NCBI GenBank assembly: GCA_038746605.1
Contig: JBCDKM010000009.1
Span: 62,001-126,000, forward strand
Origin: Rubricoccus sp038746605
Lineage (GTDB): Bacteria; Bacteroidota; Rhodothermia; Rhodothermales; Rubricoccaceae
DNA: 64,000 nt
Reading direction: 5' to 3'
In this document: piece by piece, positions 26,108-33,083 of the stretch
Layout: every line of letters starts with the position of its first letter
Numbering within the stretch: the first letter of the stretch is position 1
Position numbers and translations under genes: made by a program
The notes under the pieces: generated by a model
Database searches by the model: none
Seen by the model: only the letters and a program-made list of their open reading frames with translations
What the model was told of the DNA's origin: nothing

Positions 26108-27160
26108 CTACTCGATGTCCTCGCGCGCGGTGCCTTCCATTTCTAGCGCGAAGTCCGGCCCGAAGGCGAGCGAGGGCGTCTCGAAGCCGGGCGTGGTGCG
26201 GCCCTCCAGCACGGCCAGCGCGGAGCGGAGTGCGGCGTCGGCGGTGAAGGCGTAGCCCTCGGGGCCGGACCAGCGCGAGACGACCCGACGGCCTGTGTCG
26301 TCGGTGGCCTCGCCCCAGACGAGGGAGCGGCCGCGCTCGCGGTCGGCCTCGGTGGGGCCGGTGACGCGGCGGTCCACGAGGGCGCCGAGGAGGGCCTGGA
26401 CGGGCCCGCTGCGGAGGATCGGCCCGAGGTAGCGGGCGGCCGTCATCGCGCGGACTGCGCCGGGTGGCAGCGTGGCGTACGTCGTCACGTTCGGGATGCC
26501 GGTGGAGTGGAACGCCGTGCTCACGTCGCCCCACGGGATGGCGGTCGCGGTGCGGAGCTTTCCGTCGCCGAAGTCCACCTCGATCTGGTCGTGGGCCTCC
26601 GGCACGCGCACGATCTGGCCGTCCACGCGCGCGGCGCCTCCACGCCCTGCGTTCTCGAGGGCCGTCCGCGATGTTCCACGCGAGGCGGAGCTGATGGCGC
26701 GGAAGGCGAGCCGGAGCCGCGTCGCGCTGGGCAGCCGGCTGTGCAGGTGCATCGCGAGGCAGTCCGTGGGGACGACATCGAACCCGGTGCCGGGGAGGAC
26801 GACGATGCCCGCCTCGATGGCCTCGCGGGCGCGGGCGGCGAGTGCCTCGAAGACGGCGATCTCGCCGGTGATGTCGAGGTAGTGCGTGCGCGTGCGGAGG
26901 CAGGCGTCCACCATCGGGCGGGCGGTGCGCGAGAACGGCCCCGCGGCGTGGAGCACGAGGGGCACGTCCGCGAGGGCCCGGTCCAGCGATGCGGGATGGT
27001 CGAGACCGACGACGAGGTGGTCCAGCCCGAGGCGGTCCGCGAGGGCTGCGACGGTGTCTCGCGTGCGTCCCGCGAGGATCGGGCGGTGGCCGCGCCGGAC
27101 GGCCAGATCGGCGATGAGGCGACCGGTGTAGCCGGTCGCGCCGTAGAGGAGAAAAGGCAT
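26108..27160 (-). CDS. Saccharopine dehydrogenase-like NAD(P)-binding protein (trans-acting enoyl reductase type)
   Basis: 350 residues. Rossmann start MPFLLYGATGYTGRLIADLA, then GRTRDTVAALADRLG, VPLVLHAAGPFSRTARPMVDAC, THYLDITGEIAVFE and PGTGFDVVPTDCLAMHL. This is the saccharopine dehydrogenase NADP-binding family, in the branch containing trans-acting enoyl reductases of lipid synthesis and many uncharacterised proteins. True saccharopine dehydrogenase activity is unlikely given the missing C-terminal half. Reduced substrate unknown. Single gene. Confidence 0.85.
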   Translation of the reverse strand: MPFLLYGATGYTGRLIADLAVRRGHRPILAGRTRDTVAALADRLGLDHLVVGLDHPASLDRALADVPLVLHAAGPFSRTARPMVDACLRTRTHYLDITGEIAVFEALAARAREAIEAGIVVLPGTGFDVVPTDCLAMHLHSRLPSATRLRLAFRAISSASRGTSRTALENAGRGGAARVDGQIVRVPEAHDQIEVDFGDGKLRTATAIPWGDVSTAFHSTGIPNVTTYATLPPGAVRAMTAARYLGPILRSGPVQALLGALVDRRVTGPTEADRERGRSLVWGEATDDTGRRVVSRWSGPEGYAFTADAALRSALAVLEGRTTPGFETPSLAFGPDFALEMEGTAREDIE

Positions 27161-27240
27161 GCCGGAGGTACGCGCGGGCCTCGCGCCGGTGCCCTCGCGC
27201 CGTGTGGCAGAGAGAGAGGTGCGCGAGGTGTCCAGCCCTG

Positions 27241-27262
27241 CCCGCCTCGGTGCCGAGGCGGG
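27241..27262. repeat. Palindromic repeat, short form
   Basis: CCCGCCTCGGTGCCGAGGCGGG, 10-base arms, upstream of two divergent genes. Confidence 0.88.
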
Positions 27263-27364
27263 GGAGGCGAGTCCTTTCCACTCTGCTGGAAATGCCCCGG
27301 CCGGGAGGTCCCAGCCGATTCGCCAGTAGGCGCGAGCTTGCGACGCGAGTCGCGTCTACGCCGA

Positions 27365-27393
27365 GGTCTTGCAGAAGGCGATTGGGTCTTGCA
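27365..27393. promoter_or_regulatory. Direct repeat GGTCTTGCA x2, 20-bp period
   Basis: GGTCTTGCA at 27365-27373 and 27385-27393. The core GGTCTTGC and the 20-base period are identical to those of the pair at 19365-19396. About 85 bases upstream of the DUF1801 start. Confidence 0.5.
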
Positions 27394-27477
27394 CGTGATT
27401 CGGGGGTGTCGCGCGAGTGTCACCCGGGGGTGCTATCGTGCGGATGCACCTCCTGCGCCTCTCCACGGCGCCCCGTC

Positions 27478-27903
27478 ATGGCCGAACTGAAAACCCGCCC
27501 TACCGGAGCGTCCGTGGACGCCTTCATCGACTCCCTCGACGACGAGCGCCGCCGCGACGAGTCCCGCCAACTGGTCGCGATGATGCGCGAGGCGACCGGC
27601 GCCGAGCCCGCGATGTGGAATGGCAACATCGTCGGCTTCGGCGACGCGCACCTGACGTATGCCTCCGGCCGCGAGGTGGACTGGTTCGAGATTGGCTTCT
27701 CGCCGAGGAAGCGGGCGCTCTCGCTCTACCTCATGCCCGGCGTGGAGCGCTTCGGCGAGATCCTCGGTCGCCTCGGGCCGCACACGCACGGAGCCGGGTG
27801 TCTCTACGTGACCCGACTGGAACGCGTGGACGAGGACGTGCTCCGCGAGCTGGTGCAGGCGTCGGTGGACACCGTGCGCGAGACGTGGGGCGAGGACGGC
27901 TGA
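27478..27903 (+). CDS. DUF1801 domain protein
   Basis: 141 residues from the ATG at 27478, one DUF1801 domain of the YdhG/Fra-like fold: SVDAFIDSLDDERRRDESRQL, AMWNGNIVGFG, EVDWFEIGFSPRKRALSLYL and GAGCLYVTRLERVDEDVLRE. Small cytoplasmic proteins of this family have no settled function. Upstream in-frame starts would read through the intergenic repeat. A long-form palindrome begins six bases after the stop codon. Confidence 0.88.
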   Translation: MAELKTRPTGASVDAFIDSLDDERRRDESRQLVAMMREATGAEPAMWNGNIVGFGDAHLTYASGREVDWFEIGFSPRKRALSLYLMPGVERFGEILGRLGPHTHGAGCLYVTRLERVDEDVLRELVQASVDTVRETWGEDG

Positions 27904-27909
27904 GTCTCT

Positions 27910-27942
27910 CCGCCTCGGTGCGTCCGTGGAGGGACCGAGGCG
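27910..27942. repeat. Palindromic repeat, long form
   Basis: CCGCCTCGG...CGTCCGTGGAGG...CCGAGGCG, six bases past the DUF1801 stop codon. Confidence 0.83.
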
Positions 27943-28030
27943 TTGGTGGTAAGAGGTCGTTCGCATCTCCCACAGCAATCGCGACACGGACTGGCTGCTG
28001 TAGGTTCAAGTCAGAGGTAGGAACGCCGCC

Positions 28031-28270
28031 TCAGCACGCGTCCGCCAGCCGGTGCTCGCCGAGCGACACCAGCCGGTCCGCGCGCACCGTCTCGCCCGTC
28101 CCGAGGCGGACCCAGTCAGCGCCCTCTTTCGCGAACACATCGTCCACGGTTGTCTCCGCGACGCGCTCGCCCTGGAGGTCGTGCCAGACCACGCGGACAG
28201 ATTGGCGGCGGACGGCGGCACTCTCCAACCGGTCGTGGAAGCCGCACGCGATAGGGGTGTAGTCGGTCAT
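28031..28270 (-). CDS. rof: Rho-binding antiterminator (Rof/YaeO-like)
   Basis: 79 residues from the ATG at 28270. MTDYTPIACGFHDRLESAAV and VRVVWHDLQGERVAETTVDD match the Rof fold, a small Sm-like beta-barrel that binds Rho and inhibits termination. The characteristic start (Y-x-P-I-x-C-x-x-H-D-x-L-E) is fully present. A much longer frame running upstream overlaps the DUF5686 gene on the other strand and is a shadow. Single gene between repeats. Rof acting on Rho would matter globally in a genome whose 3' ends are mostly hairpins without T-runs. Confidence 0.8.
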   Translation of the reverse strand: MTDYTPIACGFHDRLESAAVRRQSVRVVWHDLQGERVAETTVDDVFAKEGADWVRLGTGETVRADRLVSLGEHRLADAC

Positions 28271-28321
28271 GGGGCCGAGAGGTTGGTTCGTCCCGAGAAC
28301 CCCTGATGAGCCGGGAGGGTC

Positions 28322-28357
28322 CCCGCCTCGGTGGGGCCGCGGAGGGACCGAGGCGGG
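28322..28357. repeat. Palindromic repeat, long form
   Basis: CCCGCCTCGG...GGGCCGCGGAGGG...CCGAGGCGGG between the divergent rof and DUF5686 genes. Confidence 0.85.
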
Positions 28358-28429
28358 CAGAGCCCGAGTCGGGCAACGGCGTAAACCCGCACCACCCGGA
28401 GAGCGTCTAGGCCGGACCCCTCGCCTCTC

Positions 28430-30844
28430 GTGCCCATGTCTCGCTTCGGTCTCCTGCTTTTCTCGTTCCTGCTCGCCAGCGCTGCTAGTGCGCAGGTGCC
28501 CATCACTGGGACCGTCACCGACGCCGAGACTGGCGAGCCGCTTCCCGGCGCCAACGTCGCGCTGCTGGACGAGGCGGGCGCTGTGACCGGCGGCGCGGCG
28601 ACGAACGCGGACGGGCGGTTCGCGCTTCGGGCGGTGCTTTCTGCGCGCCTGGCGGTCCGTTTCATCGGGTACGAGACGGCGCGCCTGACCGTGGAGCCGG
28701 GGCAGAGCACGGACCTGACCATCGCGCTGCGGCCCTCGTCGGCGTCGCTCGGGGAGGTCGTCGTGGTGCCGGGCGAGGACCCGGCCATCGCGCTGATGCG
28801 GCGGGTCATCGCGAGAGCGGAGGCGCAGCGCGAGGCCGTGGGCGCGTACGCCGTGACGACGTACGGGCGGAACACGGTGCGCGATGCCGAGGGCGCCGTG
28901 GTGGCCGTGACAGAGTCGGCGGGGGAGGCGTTCTGGTCGCCGGGGGAGGGCTGGCGCGAGGTCGTCGTGGCGGAGCGCGAGACGCCCAACGTGGCCGGAG
29001 GGCGCGGTGCGGCGGATGTGGCGCGGCGGCTCGTGGACCTCCGCTCGCCGGATATCTCCGCCGCCGGGCACCGCCTCCTCGGCCCGGCCCACCCGAACGC
29101 GCTCTCGGTCTACCGATTCGAGATCACCGGCACGCGCGCGCTGGACGGCCGCCGCGTCGTGGAGATCGCGTTGGAGCCGCGCCGCCGCACGGCGAGCGCC
29201 TTCATCGGTACGCTGCTCATCCTGGACGCTACCGCCGATGTGCTCGCGGCCGACCTCCGTCCTGGCCCTGCGTTTCTCTACCCGGCTCCGCTCCAGATCG
29301 GTGGTGCACGTTACCGCCAGCAGTTCGTGCCCGTCGCGGCGGACTCCTCGCTCTGGCTCCCCGCCGACCTCCGCAGCGAGATCGGCGTCGGCCTCGCGCT
29401 GGACGGGCTCCTCTCCGCCGACCCGATCACGGTCGAGCGGACCGTCCAACTCTCCGACTATCGCCTCGGTGTGACCGCGCCGGATTCCCTCCGCGATGGT
29501 GAGGCGACCCAGCGCGCTACCGAGGCGGACGCCTCGCGACTGGCAGAGGCGGGCGTCGGCGCTCCGCTGACCGAGGGCGAGGCCGCTGCCTACGCCGCGG
29601 GCGACAGCCTCCGATCCCTGAACGAGGCGTGGGAGTTCGAGGGGCCGCTGGCCGGACTCGTCCGCCGGGGCCTCCGGGACGGCGACGAGGCCGAGCCCGA
29701 CACCTCGCGCTCGTTCCTCGGGGTCTCGTTCTCGCCCGTCCTCCGCGCGAATCCGGCCGTGACGGTCGAGGCCGGCCTCGCGCTGAGCCTCCGCACCGGA
29801 CCCCTCACGATCACGCCGAAGGCGCTCTACCGCGCCGCTGATGGAGGTGTCTCTCTCTCTGCCGATGCGGACCTGCCGCTCCTCCGCAGCGGCTCCTTCG
29901 CGCTCGCCGCCGAGGCGGACGTAGCCGACGACGTGGCCCGCCGCGCGCCGACGTTCTCGCCGGGCGTCGTCCCGGGCGTGGACGGACGCGGTGGCTACTA
30001 CGCCCGCCAGCGAGTGAGCGCGGGACTGCGGGCCGAGCGCGGCGACCTCGGCACGACTCGGTTCAGCGGCATCCTCTCCGTCTCCAACCGCGCCGAGGGC
30101 TCGGTCCGGTTCGTCGCCGAGACAGCCGAGACGTTTCGCCCGAGCGCCGCGCTCGACTCCGACCGCCTCGCACTGGGGCCGGACGGACAGACCGTCACCG
30201 TCCGGTCAGTCCAGGCCGAGGCAGCGGTGGGTACGCTCTCGTCCCCGCTCGGCGCGCTGCCGCGCCGTGCCCTCCAGGTCGCCGCCGAGGTCGGCGAGTG
30301 GGACGGCGCGGGCACCTTCTGGACGGCTGGCGGTGCGCTGGACTGGCGCCTGGGGACGTTCGCGCAGCGCCGCGCCCTGGCTCCCGCCCTGGACGTGCGG
30401 CTGACGGGCGGGATCGGCGGGGGCGAGATCCCGCTCACGCGGCTCCTCTCCGTCGAGGGCACGCTGGCCGAGTCAGGCGTCGGGTTCAGCCGGTTTGGGG
30501 CGCTCCGCACACGGACGGGCGTCCCGTACGAGGGCGACGCCTACGGCGCGGCGTTCTGGGAGCATACGTTCCGGTCCATTCCGTTCGAGGCGCTCGGGCT
30601 CGGAGGCCTCGCGCGGCGCGGCTACGGCGTCGTGCTCCACGGCGCGCACGCGAGGACGTGGACCGGTGACGAGCGGCAGGCGGAACTGGGACGGTTCGGC
30701 CATGCGCTCTCCGCCACGGACGGCTGGCACCACGAGATCGGCGTGGGCGTGACGGGCCTCTTCGGCCTCCTCCGCGCGGACGTGACGACACGGCTGGACG
30801 CGCCGGGGACGGTCGTCGGCGTGGGCGTCTCGCGGGTGTTCTGA
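28430..30844 (+). CDS. DUF5686 outer-membrane protein with carboxypeptidase-regulatory domain
   Basis: 804 residues from the ATG at 28430 (an ATG two codons later is equally possible). Signal peptide ending ASAQ, then a carboxypeptidase-regulatory beta sandwich (ITGTVTDAETGEPLPGANVAL) and a DUF5686 body (EDPAIALMRRVIARAEAQRE...YAVTTYGRNTVRDAEGAV; later Gly/Ala-rich strands ending VGVGVSRVF). The C-terminal third alternates hydrophobic and polar residues as in outer-membrane barrels. The family is widespread in Bacteroidota with unknown function. No operon partners. Confidence 0.87.
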   Translation: MPMSRFGLLLFSFLLASAASAQVPITGTVTDAETGEPLPGANVALLDEAGAVTGGAATNADGRFALRAVLSARLAVRFIGYETARLTVEPGQSTDLTIALRPSSASLGEVVVVPGEDPAIALMRRVIARAEAQREAVGAYAVTTYGRNTVRDAEGAVVAVTESAGEAFWSPGEGWREVVVAERETPNVAGGRGAADVARRLVDLRSPDISAAGHRLLGPAHPNALSVYRFEITGTRALDGRRVVEIALEPRRRTASAFIGTLLILDATADVLAADLRPGPAFLYPAPLQIGGARYRQQFVPVAADSSLWLPADLRSEIGVGLALDGLLSADPITVERTVQLSDYRLGVTAPDSLRDGEATQRATEADASRLAEAGVGAPLTEGEAAAYAAGDSLRSLNEAWEFEGPLAGLVRRGLRDGDEAEPDTSRSFLGVSFSPVLRANPAVTVEAGLALSLRTGPLTITPKALYRAADGGVSLSADADLPLLRSGSFALAAEADVADDVARRAPTFSPGVVPGVDGRGGYYARQRVSAGLRAERGDLGTTRFSGILSVSNRAEGSVRFVAETAETFRPSAALDSDRLALGPDGQTVTVRSVQAEAAVGTLSSPLGALPRRALQVAAEVGEWDGAGTFWTAGGALDWRLGTFAQRRALAPALDVRLTGGIGGGEIPLTRLLSVEGTLAESGVGFSRFGALRTRTGVPYEGDAYGAAFWEHTFRSIPFEALGLGGLARRGYGVVLHGAHARTWTGDERQAELGRFGHALSATDGWHHEIGVGVTGLFGLLRADVTTRLDAPGTVVGVGVSRVF

Positions 30845-30858
30845 GGCGCCGGGTGCGT

Positions 30859-30892
30859 CCGCCTCGGTACGTCCGTGGAGGTACCGAGGTGG
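30859..30892. repeat. Palindromic repeat, long form
   Basis: CCGCCTCGG-TACGTCCGTGGAGGTA-CCGAGGTGG. Here the inner bases GTAC/GTAC extend the outer stem. Starts 14 bases past the DUF5686 stop codon. Confidence 0.83.
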
Positions 30893-31003
30893 GCAGAGTC
30901 ACCGCGCGACGGGCAGCCGGTAGAGCGTCAGCGAACCTTGGGGTGCCAAACCGTAGGCAGCCGACGTGCGTTTCGTACGTTGCACTGTCACGCCACCGCC
31001 ACT

Positions 31004-31699
31004 TTGGAGACCTCGCCCGCATACCCGCGCGCCGACCCGCGCGACCTCCCCGTGTACACGCGGGCAGAGGCTGCACGTCTCGTTCGTGTTTCTTCTTCGA
31101 CCATGGAGGGATGGGTAGCTGTAAAGAGTCGGGATGGCGGCCGCCGCATGTCCGAGCCCGTTATCAAGACTCCAGAGGAAGGCCCCCGCCTCTCGTTCAA
31201 CAACCTCATTGAATCGTGGGTATTGAAGCTTCTCCGCACGAAGCACGACGTGAGCCTTCAAGCCGTTCGGCGGGCTGTTTACTACGCGGAATCCACGATG
31301 GGCGTAGACCGGCTCCTTATGAGGCGGGAGCTCCGATTTGGCGAAGCGGGCGATCTGTTCTGGGATAAGTACTCAGATCTCGTCAACTTGACGAAGCAGG
31401 GGCAGTACGCCATGCGCCAAGTCGTAGAGCGAGGGCTCCGACGAGTGGAGTGGGATGAAGGGACGGGGCTTCCCGTCCGCTTCTTCCCCATCGTCGCGGA
31501 GGGGTTCTCTGACTACAGGACTGTCGTAATTGACCCACTCGTAGCGTTCGGACGCCCGTCCGTCGCGGGTATCGGGATCACGACATGGGCCGTCGCCGAC
31601 AGGATCGAAGCCGGTGAGGAACCTCGCGCTGTAGCAGATGACTACGACCTCACGCCCGATCAGGTAGAGGCCGCGTTTGCGTACGAACAATCGGTGTGA
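31004..31699 (+). CDS. DUF433-containing antitoxin of a type II toxin-antitoxin pair
   Basis: About 231 residues if the TTG at 31004 is the start. An N-terminal MerR/HTH-like segment (DPRDLPVYTRAEAARLVRVS...TMEGWV) is followed by LSFNNLIESWVLKLLRTKHDVSLQAVRRA and a C-terminal DUF433 domain (FGRPSVAGIGITTWAVADRI, EPRAVADDYDLTPDQVEAAF). DUF433 proteins are the usual antitoxins of PIN-like (VapC45/DUF5615-type) toxins, and such a toxin follows with a 4-base overlap. The start is uncertain: an ATG at 30875 would lie inside the palindromic repeat and a GTG at 31052 would cut the HTH. Base composition is well below the neighbours, suggesting acquisition. Confidence 0.8.
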   Translation: METSPAYPRADPRDLPVYTRAEAARLVRVSSSTMEGWVAVKSRDGGRRMSEPVIKTPEEGPRLSFNNLIESWVLKLLRTKHDVSLQAVRRAVYYAESTMGVDRLLMRRELRFGEAGDLFWDKYSDLVNLTKQGQYAMRQVVERGLRRVEWDEGTGLPVRFFPIVAEGFSDYRTVVIDPLVAFGRPSVAGIGITTWAVADRIEAGEEPRAVADDYDLTPDQVEAAFAYEQSV

Positions 31700-32145
31700 G
31701 CGAGCCAGTCTTCTTCATCGACCGCTCGCTAGGGAAGCGATTTCCGAACGAGCTAGAGGCCGCAGGCTTCTCGGTGAAACGGCATGCCGACTACTTCCAG
31801 CATGACATCGATGACACCGTTTGGATTCGCTGGGCAGCAGAGCGGGGCTATTACGCGATGGGAAAAGATCTGAAGATCGCCCACAACCTCAAGGAAGCTC
31901 ACGATGTGCTTTTCTATGGGCTCGGTTACTTCAAGTTAACTGGAGGGCAGGCTAACCACCGCTTGCTCATTGACAACGTAATCGGTCTACAGGAACGCTT
32001 GCGATCGTTCATCGGGCGCCACGAGCGACCGTTTATGGCGAGCGTGAGGCGTCCGTCTGCACCGGGTAAAAGTGGAAGCATCTATCTAAGCCGTACGGTG
32101 AAAGACCTACCCGCAATTCGCAAAAAGCTGGGACTTGAGGACTGA
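31696..32145 (+). CDS. PIN-like ribonuclease toxin (VapC45-like)
   Basis: 149 residues, GTG start at 31696 overlapping the antitoxin stop (GTGA). MSEPVFFIDRSLGKRFPNEL and DDTVWIRWAAERGYYAMGKD match the PIN-like domain of VapC45-type toxins; Asp9 and the Asp in GKD are candidate metal ligands. The C-terminus is basic (VRRPSAPGKSGSIYLSRTVKD), suited to RNA binding. Local GC is near 50% against roughly two thirds or more in flanking genes. Translational coupling behind the antitoxin is the normal order for such modules. Confidence 0.8.
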   Translation: MSEPVFFIDRSLGKRFPNELEAAGFSVKRHADYFQHDIDDTVWIRWAAERGYYAMGKDLKIAHNLKEAHDVLFYGLGYFKLTGGQANHRLLIDNVIGLQERLRSFIGRHERPFMASVRRPSAPGKSGSIYLSRTVKDLPAIRKKLGLED

Positions 32146-32196
32146 GCCTACTCGGCCAGCGGGATCCACCAGTGAGAGCGCCCGCGCTGAAAGGCA

Positions 32197-32946
32197 TCAC
32201 CGCACCACCGGCAGTGGCGAGGCGCCGCCCCGGATCGCGAGGACCGTGCTCACCGCGAACGCCGTCACGCTCGCCGCCAGCGCGCCGGTCAGGACCGGCT
32301 GGCCCGCTCCGTTCGCGGCGTAGATCGCGGCGTACGTCCACACCAGCACGAGCGCGAACGCCACGTCGCCCGTGTTCCGCAGCAGCGTCACGCCGACGGC
32401 CGCCACCACCAGCACGAGGAGCGGCGGCCAGATCGCGCCGCCCGTCCAGCCTGCCGCCGCCAGCGCGACGGTGATGTTGAGCGGCGTCGCGACGCAGAGC
32501 CACGCGAACCAGAGCGACGTGGGCACGCCGAGCGTCCATCGTTCCGCGCGGCTCATCGTCATCTGGTCCAGCCGGACGTAGAGCCACGCGAGGCTCGCCA
32601 GAATCCCGACGATCACGACCGCCGCCACGCCGAAGAGCCGCAGCGACCACGGGATCTGCCAGAGTCCGTTCAGCAGGTTCGCCGCGATGAAGGGCACGGC
32701 TACCGCATCGTAGCGGGCGCCTCGCGCGGAAGGCCGCGCCTGCCAGACCGCGAAGACGAGCGCGCCCAGGAAGATCACGCTCCAGATCGCGAAGGCCCAG
32801 CCCGCGGGCGTGATGCCCGTCGGTACCGAGTCCGATACCTCGCCGGTCTGCACGCCGAAGAGGACGCCCGCCCCGGCGAGCGCGTTGAGGGTCAGGTTGA
32901 CGGCGACCGCCGCGAGCACGGCGATCTGGCGGGTGCGTCCAGTCAT
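32197..32946 (-). CDS. TspO-related tryptophan-rich membrane protein
   Basis: 249 residues from the ATG at 32946 (MTGRTRQIAVLAAVAVN). About seven hydrophobic helices. SVPTGITPAGWAFAIWSVIF followed by LNGLWQIPWSLRLFGVAAVV and TPLNITVALAAAGWTGGAIW resembles the tryptophan-rich, TspO/MBR-like group that is longer than true TspO (five helices, about 160 residues). A transport or sensing role is presumed only. The longer frame to 33069 overlaps the DUF5916 start on the other strand and adds no homologous sequence. Confidence 0.78.
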   Translation of the reverse strand: MTGRTRQIAVLAAVAVNLTLNALAGAGVLFGVQTGEVSDSVPTGITPAGWAFAIWSVIFLGALVFAVWQARPSARGARYDAVAVPFIAANLLNGLWQIPWSLRLFGVAAVVIVGILASLAWLYVRLDQMTMSRAERWTLGVPTSLWFAWLCVATPLNITVALAAAGWTGGAIWPPLLVLVVAAVGVTLLRNTGDVAFALVLVWTYAAIYAANGAGQPVLTGALAASVTAFAVSTVLAIRGGASPLPVVR

Positions 32947-33083
32947 GCACGCGGAACGCCACGAGGAGCCCCGAAGGTCCGATTCTGTGGGATGGCAAAG
33001 TGGTCTCACACTTCGTGAAGAGGCGGACCTAGGAGCGAGTGCATTACCCGGGCACCTTCCGACGATCATCGTCTCACGGTCCC

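Larger units (their letters stand above)
27161..27477. other. 317-bp gap between divergent genes
   Basis: Between the reductase start (27160, minus) and the DUF1801 gene (27478, plus). It holds one short palindromic repeat (27241-27262) and the 20-bp-period GGTCTTGCA direct repeat (27365-27393). I see no open reading frame with a convincing protein in it; two-way promoters are expected here. Confidence 0.6.
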
